DNA of 64,000 nt, taken from positions 24,271 to 88,270 of the forward strand of contig JBBRBO010000005.1 in assembly GCA_038205805.1 (NCBI GenBank), read 5' to 3'. A program made the position numbers and the translations under genes. Under the pieces are notes generated by a model. It ran no database searches, was not told where the DNA came from, and saw only the letters and a program-made list of their open reading frames with translations. The stretch's first letter is position 1. Every line of letters begins with the position of its first letter. Origin of the DNA: JBBSBY01 sp038205805. Its GTDB lineage: Bacteria > Desulfobacterota > Desulfomonilia > Desulfomonilales > Desulfomonilaceae. Positions 33,884-41,258 of this stretch are shown here, one piece after another.

Positions 33884-34055
33884 ATACCGATGTGCTTTAA
33901 AAAGAGTAATATAGGCGGAGCTTTTATTGCAAAGCAGGTTTTTCCACCTCTTTCTAAGAAATTTGCGATTGTGAAAGTTCTTGGAGAGGGTTTGGGGAGA
34001 AACTTCTTTCAAGAAGGTTTTCCCCAATATTACTTCTTTGCTTACGCATTGGTAT
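33884..34055 (-). repeat. R element copy 9, inverted, central hairpin deleted
   Basis: ATACCGATGTGCTTTAAAA to TACGCATTGGTAT on the plus strand, i.e. reverse orientation. The right and left hairpins are present, but AAATTTGCGATTGTGAAAG shows a clean loss of the whole central hairpin, as expected from slippage across a palindrome. Confidence 0.85.
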
Positions 34056-34108
34056 GCCCTGTTTGTGCTCGTGGTTACTCCTGATTGTTTACTTGTGAGG
34101 ATACGAAG

Positions 34109-34462
34109 GTGAATAAAGTCCTGATCTTCTTGATTGCTCTATCTTGTCTTGTAATGGGATGCGCGTCGACAAAGGCCCCGGTCAAGACCCCCGTGAACGA
34201 TTCCAAGATCACGGAACAGGACATCAAGGACGAAAGGGATCGGATGAAGGCGCTCCCACCGAACGGCTCCTACCCAAGCGCGCCGGACACCGGCATTCCG
34301 TCGGGATCGTCTCAGTCCCCGGACGTGATGAGTCCGACTTCACCCCAGATGCCCGGCGGGACCGTCGAACCCCATAGCGTCCCTCGTCAACCGAGACGGT
34401 TCATCTTCCGCGGAAATAAGGGCTATGAGGAACCCAGTTCAAGCGCATCCCCCGCAGAATAG
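34109..34462 (+). CDS. Small predicted lipoprotein
   Basis: About 117 aa, function not recognised. A GTG start at 34109 with GAGG upstream gives a short N-terminus, hydrophobic core and lipobox LVMGC, so the protein should be lipidated and anchored in an outer or inner membrane. The mature part is Pro/Ser/Gly-rich and low in predicted structure, ending with a basic segment (RQPRRFIFRGNKGYEE). The longer frame back to 34085 lacks ribosome-site support. Confidence 0.7.
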   Translation: MNKVLIFLIALSCLVMGCASTKAPVKTPVNDSKITEQDIKDERDRMKALPPNGSYPSAPDTGIPSGSSQSPDVMSPTSPQMPGGTVEPHSVPRQPRRFIFRGNKGYEEPSSSASPAE

Positions 34463-34523
34463 ACGTGAGAGGTCACCACGAATGAGCGAGCCGCCGATGT
34501 TCGGTCGGCCCTCACTAGGACTC

Positions 34524-34750
34524 TTACCAATACGCTTCCAACGGAGTAAAATTGGCGCAGATCATTTTTGTAAGATTAGGTTTTCTTGAAGTCTATCTGA
34601 GAATGTTTAAGATTCGCCGAAAGACGGCATTTTCTCCTTGAGAAAAGCCGGTTTCGGCACGTTTAGAAGTTCTTGGAGAGAGGTTCGGGGAGAAGCCTTC
34701 TTTCAAGAAGGTTCTCCTCGATATTACTTTTTTTGAGTACGCATTAGTAT
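34524..34750 (-). repeat. R element copy 10, inverted
   Basis: TTACCAATACGCTTCCAACG to ACGCATTAGTAT. Full length in reverse orientation with an intact central hairpin (GCCGAAAGACGG / CCGGTTTCGGC with TTTTCTCCTTGAGAAAA). Its right half is B-like. It fills most of the gap 34463-34815 before the MFS gene. Confidence 0.87.
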
Positions 34751-34815
34751 CAGATCAGCCGAAGGCCGCGATCGTCGATGATTGCGACAATCCAGGCCTC
34801 GAAGAATTCATATAC

Positions 34816-35988
34816 ATGGCTAATATTTTTTATAATACTCAGTTTCTCCTTATTGCCGGCACGAATTTTTGCCTCTTCCTGATTGTTTCTACGCTCAGTT
34901 TTCTCCCTGTTATCATCGTCGAAATGGGGGGCTCCAAGGTCGATGTGGGTATCGTCATGGGCGCAATTGGGATCACCACTTTAGGGACGCTTCCGCTGGT
35001 GGCGCCGCTCATCGACAAACACGGTCGCAAAAAGTTCATGATTGTCGGGGTGTTACTCATGGGCTTGAGCAACGCCGGTTTTTTATTCTTCAGCCACTAT
35101 TCGCCACTGATGGTTCTCGTGAGATTGGCCCAAGGCGTGGCCTTTGGGGCGTGCTTCAATGCATGCGCCACCGCAATTGTGGACATTGTGGAACCCGCGA
35201 AGCGCGCCCAGGGCATCGGGTTTTTCGGGGTGTCCGGCTCAATGGCCGTGGCCGTAGGTCCGTATATCGGCGAGCTTTTTCTCACCCGGTGGGGACACAC
35301 GGCCTATTTCACCTTGCTTATAGCCTTCGGGGTCATAGGCATGGCCTTTGCCCTGGCAGTCAAGGAACCCCCTAAAACCGGCGAACGGCCGGTGATGCAC
35401 GGGTTCTTCAACACGGCCCTGCAACCGGGCTATCCCGCCATGATGGCTATGGCGGTGATCTTCGGCTCGGGATTTGCGGCTATGAATAATTTTCTGCCGC
35501 TTCAGGCGCGTAGCATGGGGTTTTCCGCCGGCCTTTTCTTTGTGTGGTATGGAATAAGTCTTATCGCCGTGCGAATCTTGCTGGGTACGCTCCTGGATAG
35601 GGTGAACCGCGACCGAATTATCCTGGTGTGCCTTGTGGGGTTCGGCATAAACCTGGGGTTCACATCCCAGATACATTCAATGCTGCATGTGTGCTTGCTG
35701 GGGGCGCTCTTCGGCGTGGTTCAGGGTATTTCGTACCCCGCCATGATGGCCCGCATGGTGGATAGGTCCAATGAGAGCAACAGAGCGGTCGTGGTGGCGT
35801 TGTTCACGGGATCGTTCGGGGTGGGGATTAACCTTTCCGTGTTGGTGTGGGGGGTTTTAGCCGACTTAGGGGGATTGCCTTTTATGTTCATGGCGGGCTC
35901 GGCTCTCATGTTCATCGGCGCCGTGGCTTCTATGTTCTTTTTTGCGGGGAAACGGAGGCTTCCCGTGTATAATACGAATGCGCAATAA
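34816..35988 (+). CDS. Major facilitator superfamily transporter
   Basis: A 390-aa, 12-helix MFS carrier. The first-loop motif between helices 2 and 3 reads LIDKHGRKKFMIVG, close to the G-x-x-x-D-R-x-G-R-R consensus, with a second copy (LLDRVNRDRIILVC) at the half-way repeat. The general build is that of drug or small-metabolite exporters (YfcJ/AraJ-like group), but the substrate is not predictable. The last residues NTNAQ and the TAA are encoded by the left end of an R element. The start has only a weak ribosome site. Confidence 0.85.
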   Translation: MANIFYNTQFLLIAGTNFCLFLIVSTLSFLPVIIVEMGGSKVDVGIVMGAIGITTLGTLPLVAPLIDKHGRKKFMIVGVLLMGLSNAGFLFFSHYSPLMVLVRLAQGVAFGACFNACATAIVDIVEPAKRAQGIGFFGVSGSMAVAVGPYIGELFLTRWGHTAYFTLLIAFGVIGMAFALAVKEPPKTGERPVMHGFFNTALQPGYPAMMAMAVIFGSGFAAMNNFLPLQARSMGFSAGLFFVWYGISLIAVRILLGTLLDRVNRDRIILVCLVGFGINLGFTSQIHSMLHVCLLGALFGVVQGISYPAMMARMVDRSNESNRAVVVALFTGSFGVGINLSVLVWGVLADLGGLPFMFMAGSALMFIGAVASMFFFAGKRRLPVYNTNAQ

Positions 35989-36193
35989 AAGAAGTAATAT
36001 TGGAGAGAACCTTCTTGAAAGAAGTTTCTCCCCAAACTCCTCTCCAAGAATTTTCGCAATTGCGCAAACCGGTTTTTCCCAAGGATAAAAGGCCGCTTTC
36101 GGCGATTATCATAAATTTTCTTAGAAAGAAGTTAGAAAAACTGCTTTGCAACAAAAGCTCCGCCGATCTTGCTTTTTGATAGCACATCGGTAT
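35972..36193 (+). repeat. R element copy 11, full length
   Basis: ATACGAATGCGCAATAAAAG to AGCACATCGGTAT. The TAA in its left terminal repeat is the stop codon of the MFS gene. It lies between convergent genes. Confidence 0.9.
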
Positions 36194-36226
36194 GAAACCC
36201 TCTTCCATGCAGATACGCGGCGACCT

Positions 36227-37120
36227 TTACTGATACTTAGTAAGAATGGTATTCAGGTGTTGCTTCGTTTGCATCCCCACCATGGTTTCCTTGATTTCGG
36301 CGTTGCGGATTAGATATATAGTCGGCAGCAATCTAACGCCGAACACCTGAAAGAGATCTTTTTCGCTATTGTTGATCCTCCCGACTACTGCTTTTCCTTC
36401 AAATTGCTTAGCGAGTTCCTCGAAGACGGAATCCATCCGTCTGCACGCGCCTCACCAGTCCGCGTAGAACATAATGAGGACGGGCATAGACATGGATTGC
36501 TGTTGCACCTGCGACTCGAAGGTCTTCCCCACGATATACTGAACATCCCCGGGTCCGAGAGCGGCGCGATTCGTGCCGCGGAATCCGCCTTGACGTAGGA
36601 ACATGGTGAGGACCAGAGCCACCAAGAGAACGGCGATTCCCCCGAGGATCCACATCCCGTAATTGACGGATTGTTCTTCTTGGGGCTCATCATCGCCATA
36701 ACCCGGGGGGCGATACAGAGGCGCCATGGGAGAGTCGGCGGGGTGAGATGACGCCTTGGCGATCACCAGCCCGCAGCGTGCGCACTCGGTTTCGGGTCGC
36801 GGCTGAGGGAAAGCGCATGAGGGACAAGTCCAGAGGTCCTGCTGAGCAGCTGTCTTGGGACGCGCAAATTGGTACTGAGCATCCACGGCAGGGGGGTCCG
36901 GAGACTCCGGGGCCTGCGCAGGAGCCCGCTCTCGTGGCGGAGGCTTTGGTTTCGCCGAAAGAGCACCCGCGGCCATGAGTTTAGCGACGACCTTGTGAAG
37001 TCCCGCTTTCGTGAGCCGGTATTTTTCTTGTAACTCCGCGTCGCTCATGCCGGCCCGTATGTCCGCCACTATCTCTTTCGCATTGAGACTACGTTTCTGG
37101 GGCTCCGTCACTAAGATCAC
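36227..37120 (-). CDS. Membrane-anchored thioredoxin-like selenoprotein (in-frame TGA read as Sec)
   Basis: Two frames separated only by a TGA (36452-36454) form one 297-residue protein with Sec223: VLIMFYADW-U-GACRRM continues into a thioredoxin domain (VFEELAKQFEGKAVVGRINN, VRLLPTIYLI). The U replaces the first Cys of the thioredoxin CGPC site, giving UGAC. Residues about 8-52 look like a small winged-helix domain, Cys99/102/113/116 form a zinc ribbon, and 155-175 is a single membrane helix; the side of the membrane facing the thioredoxin domain is not settled. A stem-loop lies just after the TGA. A glutaredoxin-like gene precedes it by 34 bases. Likely a thiol/selenol redox protein; the domain combination is unfamiliar to me. 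Confidence 0.85.
36424..36442 (-). promoter_or_regulatory. Bacterial SECIS-like stem-loop
   Basis: On the minus strand, nine bases after the TGA, AGACGGA-TGGAT-TCCGTCT forms a perfect 7-bp stem with a 5-base G-containing loop. The loop begins 16 bases downstream of the UGA, as expected for a SelB-binding bSECIS. It is inside the coding region. Confidence 0.75.
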
Positions 37121-37154
37121 CTACGGCGGCAAAGACCGCGGTTACGGCTCGCCA

Positions 37155-37418
37155 CTAGAGGGAAAGCTCGTTGAGCTTCCATTCCAGGTCAGCGTCGCTG
37201 GGTTCGATCAACACGGTGTTATCGGGGAAGACGATCACCGGAATCCTGACCGATCCGCCATTGGCTTGACGGACAAAGGTTTCGGCGGCCGGGTCCGAAT
37301 CGATATTCCGCCACGTGTATGTAACAGCTTTTCCATCCAGGAGACGCCGAGAACGTTTCGCATCCGGACACCATTCAGCGCCGTAGACAGTGATGATCGT
37401 ATCATCCAATATGGGCAA
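37155..37418 (-). CDS. Glutaredoxin-like protein
   Basis: An 87-aa thioredoxin-fold protein of the NrdH/mycoredoxin-like glutaredoxin group: ITVYGAEWCPDAKRSRRLL at the N-terminus, IPVIVF with the cis-Pro, and a C-terminal helix. The active site is CPDA, so only the N-terminal Cys is present and it would act by a monothiol mechanism or need a partner. It lies directly upstream of the selenoprotein (34 bases) on the same strand, suggesting a common redox function. Confidence 0.85.
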   Translation of the reverse strand: MPILDDTIITVYGAEWCPDAKRSRRLLDGKAVTYTWRNIDSDPAAETFVRQANGGSVRIPVIVFPDNTVLIEPSDADLEWKLNELSL

Positions 37419-37475
37419 TTCATTCCTCCAATGGGCGTAATTCGATCACATTCCGGAGATCGGCCGCGTCTTCTC

Positions 37476-37806
37476 ATATCAATGCGTAATCAAAGAAGTA
37501 ATACTGGAGAGAACCTTCTTGAAAGAAGTTTCTCCCCAAACCCCCATAGGCGCTAACTTAAGGGTTGTAACTACCTGAAATTATTAAAACCGGTAATCAA
37601 CATCCGTAATGATTTCCATTTAAAGGTAGCGCTTATGCCCCAAACCCCTCTCCAAGAACTTTCGCAATTGCCGGAATCGGCTTTTCTCAAGGAGAAAATG
37701 CCGCTTCCGGCAATTATCACCCATTTCTTAGAAAGAGGTTGGAAAAACCTGCTTTGCAATAAAAGATACGCCTCTATTACTTTCTTGCCGGCCGGCACAT
37801 CGGTAT
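37476..37806 (+). repeat. R element copy 12, split by a MITE-like insertion
   Basis: Left end ATATCAATGCGTAATCAAAG, right end GCACATCGGTAT. The element is interrupted after CCCCAAACCCC by 93 bases and resumes with a duplicated CCCCAAACCCC. Its central hairpin (CCGGAATCGGC / GCCGCTTCCGG) has a compensated base pair. It lies upstream of the glutaredoxin gene; the rest of the gap to 38044 is unremarkable. Confidence 0.9.
37545..37637. mobile_element. 93-bp MITE-like insertion with 11-bp target duplication
   Basis: The ends CATAGGCGCTAACTT and AAGGTAGCGCTTATG (reverse complement CATAAGCGCTACCTT) form imperfect terminal inverted repeats of about 15 bp. The insertion is bracketed by a perfect 11-base direct repeat CCCCAAACCCC (37534-37544 and 37638-37648), which occurs once in uninterrupted R copies. 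It has no coding capacity. Length of duplication suggests mobilisation by an IS4-type transposase. Confidence 0.85.
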
Positions 37807-38044
37807 CAGCTCAGACACTTGATTGCTCGGGCGCTCAGGACGAAAACGTAACCACCACCGAGCGTCGAGCCGTCTTACATACTCTGAACGACTACAAAGA
37901 ACATACATACGCGCCGATCTTTGGCGTCATTTTACCTAAATCCCCTCAAAAAGCTATCTTCTCGGCTAAACGCGGCGCCGTTTTGGTGAATACAGTCGCA
38001 TCTACAGAGGCATAGATAAAAAATCATCTTTCTCCATGATCGAG

Positions 38045-39553
38045 CTACTGTAAAAAATCAACAGTCGCCTGCCAATACATTATAGGAGGAGTTGTGCTCA
38101 CAGGCCCGAATACACCCGCCAGAAACACTATGTCACAAATTCCTGTTCCTCCACCTGCTGCTGCCAAAGTCTGAGCAGCGGTGGGATCGTTGAAAATCAA
38201 AGTTGTAGTAATAGGAGTAGTTCCAACCGTGGTATTCGGTGAAATAGCGTGAGCAATATCAACGCCTACATTTACGTTCTTTGCATTGTCTCTTATTCCT
38301 ACCAAGAGCGTGTTATTATTAAATGTAAAGCCGGTCGGCGAAGTTATCGTGAGTGTTATACGTGTGTTCTTAGTAGCACGGAGTTCTGCGTTAGTTACAG
38401 GCGGTGCAGTAAAATTCGCAAACCTCGGAAAGCCACCGTTGACATGGCTTAACTGAATTGTTTGGGAATTTCCAATCCTGCGGACAACTCGCTGTGCCTC
38501 CTCTTTCCGATTTCCTTCTTTGCCGCCTTTTCCCGACGATGAAGTGATTTCAGCCCACTGCCGAGACGTTGACCTCACAACGGGTTTGCTAAGTAATCGT
38601 CGAAAATTTCTAGGGCTACGAAACAAGGGTTCCGGCAAAGTAAGCGGTAATTCCCCATTAAAGAGCTTTTCAAGTTGAAGACCACAATTAATATTGGTCC
38701 CAAAGCTATGATAGTCACCATTTACTTTGTCTCGGCCGTACTCATACTTTACCATTAACAATCCATTCTGGCTCGTCAGTTCGGCTCCAGTGGTAAGACC
38801 ATATACGCTTTCACCTATATCCTGCTTGTATGCTGCAAATTTTAATCGGAGATCGGGTCCGTTTTCCCAAACTTGGTGAGAATAACCGGTTTCCACATCG
38901 AAGTTGGAAGGCCCATACCTAAATGCGTTGCGTAGAAGTGAACCTTCAAAAAGCCTACCATAACAATTGAAATTTAGATCTATAACATCAAAGTCTCTAA
39001 TCAGTTCCGCCATTTCAAGGCCTGCGCTCCCTGATTGATACCAAATAGTATCGATTTTCGCCGTATCGAAAAAACCGTTAATACCAACGAACAAATTTTC
39101 GTGTATTATTTTTCGCCACCCACCACCCATTGAAATGTCAATACGCTGGTTTAGGCCCTGTGCTTGTGTGTTCCAGTAGTCTTGCCACTCTGAATGAGCT
39201 TCACCGAACACAACTGAATTCGTATTTAGATTGACTGGAAGCAGATAGTCCAAAGTCAGACGACCCGACTGGGCATTATTTCCAAAAGTATAAATGTATC
39301 CGACTTGTAAATTCGGTATGTTCGGCAGTATTCCTTCCAGACAATGACTCGATACTGAAAGAATGGCAGCTTCTAAAGGCCTCGAAGGGGATACGAGAGG
39401 ATTAGAAGCTCCGCTAGGAGGGAAACTTCGGTACTGGTCTGTTGTTGTAAGAGCGGTTATTTGATTTGCCAAAATTGGCATAGCTTCGGAGTTTAAATTC
39501 GCATTTAACAAGTAAGCCACCATAACCGCAAGGAAGAGAGTTTTCTTACTCAT
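38045..39553 (-). CDS. Outer-membrane protein with inverse-autotransporter-like beta-barrel
   Basis: A 502-aa exported protein with an N-terminal signal peptide (LFLAVMVAYLLNANLNSEA). Residues about 75-310 resemble the inverse autotransporter (intimin/invasin) barrel: GRLTLDYLLPV, VFGEAHSEWQD, RIDISMGGGWRK, LFVGINGFFDTAK. After a Lys/Arg/Ser-rich linker (about 330-365) comes a single C-terminal domain of about 130 residues, rich in Thr and Asn, instead of the usual string of Ig-like repeats. The gene is clearly more AT-rich than its neighbours, suggesting horizontal acquisition. GGAG lies about 14 bases upstream of the ATG. Confidence 0.7.
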   Translation of the reverse strand: MSKKTLFLAVMVAYLLNANLNSEAMPILANQITALTTTDQYRSFPPSGASNPLVSPSRPLEAAILSVSSHCLEGILPNIPNLQVGYIYTFGNNAQSGRLTLDYLLPVNLNTNSVVFGEAHSEWQDYWNTQAQGLNQRIDISMGGGWRKIIHENLFVGINGFFDTAKIDTIWYQSGSAGLEMAELIRDFDVIDLNFNCYGRLFEGSLLRNAFRYGPSNFDVETGYSHQVWENGPDLRLKFAAYKQDIGESVYGLTTGAELTSQNGLLMVKYEYGRDKVNGDYHSFGTNINCGLQLEKLFNGELPLTLPEPLFRSPRNFRRLLSKPVVRSTSRQWAEITSSSGKGGKEGNRKEEAQRVVRRIGNSQTIQLSHVNGGFPRFANFTAPPVTNAELRATKNTRITLTITSPTGFTFNNNTLLVGIRDNAKNVNVGVDIAHAISPNTTVGTTPITTTLIFNDPTAAQTLAAAGGGTGICDIVFLAGVFGPVSTTPPIMYWQATVDFLQ

Positions 39554-39946
39554 CGCTGGAGCATCTCCAATAACAAACGTATAACAATAGCTGTTATTGT
39601 AATAGCATACTCTCGTTTACCACACAATGCTTTAATTAATACGCTTAACCCTTAAAAATACTCATCATACCTCACCATCAACGTCTTCTTTTCGTTAGCT
39701 TCGGCGCCTACTTTATATCCAAAGACCAATAAATGCGCTGAAACACACATAGTATCCTTGACTTGGCGAATTCCGACTATACCTTGTCATAAAGGAATAC
39801 CGTTTGCGTGGTCTAGGCGCTGGAAGTCTCTCTTTCAGTGCGCATAGACGCCGGAGCAGAGTTTAAATGTCATCGAACCCACTCGCATGCACGTACTGAA
39901 ATTATTCAATGTGACAATTGTGAACCCATTACTAAGGAGAATTATT
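39554..39946. other. Intergenic gap between divergent surface-protein genes
   Basis: An AT-rich region holding the promoters of both flanking genes. Nothing specific is resolved beyond the AAGGAG ribosome site at 39934-39939. Confidence 0.4.
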
Positions 39947-40888
39947 ATGAGGAAAACAAACGCATTTATCGCCGGATTAGCTCTCATGGCAGTATCAGGT
40001 TCAACGGCTTTTGCGCTTTCGGCCGGAGCCGCCTCAGCCCCGAGCGCGGGGGCAATGGGCGCCGGAGCCGCCGCTTCAGCCGGCGCTTCTGCATCCGGAG
40101 CGGCTGTTGGACCCACCGGAGCGGCCGCGAGCGGTATGGCGTCCCCCGGGAATATGGCCTCCCCGAACGCAGCCGGAGCCGCTAACACAGGCGCCGCGGC
40201 TGTGACGAGCGTACCGGCCGCCTCTGCGAGCAGGTCCGCCACATCGTCAAATCCTGCCGTGAACAGCGCTGCGTCGGGCTCAAAGGGCATCTCCGGGGAT
40301 GTGTCCGGCTCGGTAGTCGCGCCCACCAACCCCTCTGTTTCAAGCAGCAACGTGAATGCGTCAACGAATCCATCCGCCCCAACTTCAGTGCCAAACCCGG
40401 CTGTCACGCAAAACGCGGTCAATCCCTCAACGTCCGCAGACGGCGCCGGTGTACCTTCCTCGTCCGGCACAGCGCCTGTGACAAGCAGGGAAACAGCGGC
40501 CACCCTGAGCGTGAACTCCAACAGCGGTGGAACCGTAGGATCGAGCTATCCCTCAACTGTCGCTGCGCCTGTGACAAGTAGAGAGCCCATGAACAACAGC
40601 GGATATTCAAGTTCAGCGAACGTGAACACAAATCCGGGACTTGGCGTAACGAGCGCCGTGGGCGCTGTAAATGCAGGAGCGTCCGCTACTAATTCCTCGA
40701 ACGTGAATCTTAACCCGGGACTCGGTGTTACAAGCGCAGTCGGCGCTGTAGACCCCGTAGGCGCAGCGGGAACCAATTCAGCGAACGTGAATACAAATCG
40801 CGGCCTTAGTGTTACAAGTCCGGTAGGCGCTCCCGGCAATGTTCTTTCCACACAGGGTGGGTCTATCGCTACCAGTGGAATCAAGTAA
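39947..40888 (+). CDS. Exported Ala/Ser/Gly-rich low-complexity repeat protein
   Basis: A 313-aa protein from the ATG at 39947, which has a strong AAGGAG. A signal peptide (FIAGLALMAVSGSTAFA) is followed by an extremely Ala/Gly/Ser-rich stretch, then Ser/Thr/Asn/Pro-rich sequence. Three C-terminal repeats (residues about 222-300) share SSNVNxNPGLGVTSAVGAV with DNA conserved as well (AACGTGAA...GGACTTGG). APVTSRE occurs twice earlier. Almost no Cys, aromatic or charged residues are present, so an extracellular fibrous or matrix-type role is possible but unproven. The frame is convincing because of leader, ribosome site and repeats. Confidence 0.7.
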   Translation: MRKTNAFIAGLALMAVSGSTAFALSAGAASAPSAGAMGAGAAASAGASASGAAVGPTGAAASGMASPGNMASPNAAGAANTGAAAVTSVPAASASRSATSSNPAVNSAASGSKGISGDVSGSVVAPTNPSVSSSNVNASTNPSAPTSVPNPAVTQNAVNPSTSADGAGVPSSSGTAPVTSRETAATLSVNSNSGGTVGSSYPSTVAAPVTSREPMNNSGYSSSANVNTNPGLGVTSAVGAVNAGASATNSSNVNLNPGLGVTSAVGAVDPVGAAGTNSANVNTNRGLSVTSPVGAPGNVLSTQGGSIATSGIK

Positions 40889-40929
40889 AGCGTCGCTTGA
40901 GTAGATTTCAACGCAAGACGCCTGCTCTT

Positions 40930-41152
40930 ATACCAATGCGTAATCAAACAGGTAATATTGGAGAGAACCTTCTTGAAAGAAGTTTCTCCCCAAACCCCTC
41001 TTCAAGAACTTTCGCAATTGCCGAAAGCGGCTTTTCTCAAGGAGAAAATGCCGCTTTCGGCGACCATCACAAATGTCTTAGAAAGAGGTTGGAAAAACCT
41101 GCTTTGCAAACAAAGCTCCGCCGATCTTACTTTTTTGAAAGCACATCGGTAG
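40930..41152 (+). repeat. R element copy 13, full length
   Basis: ATACCAATGCGTAATCAAAC to GAAAGCACATCGGTAG. The central hairpin is perfect here (CCGAAAGCGGC / GCCGCTTTCGG, repairing the usual C-C mismatch). It lies between convergent genes and accounts for most of the gap 40889-41258. Confidence 0.9.
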
Positions 41153-41258
41153 TAGCGGGGCAAAGGCCTTTTAGTGGTCCTAAGACTCCCCTCTTCCGCT
41201 ACCCGCATGAAGATGAAGATCTCCCTCGGGGGATTTTCATCTCAGCCTCTCGCCTTTT

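Noticed and set aside
40958..41152. Recurring ~64-codon frames (FLKEVSPQTPLQEL...) at many sites
   Set aside because: This is the R element read in one frame. Conservation follows the DNA repeat, there is no ribosome site, and several copies are disrupted.
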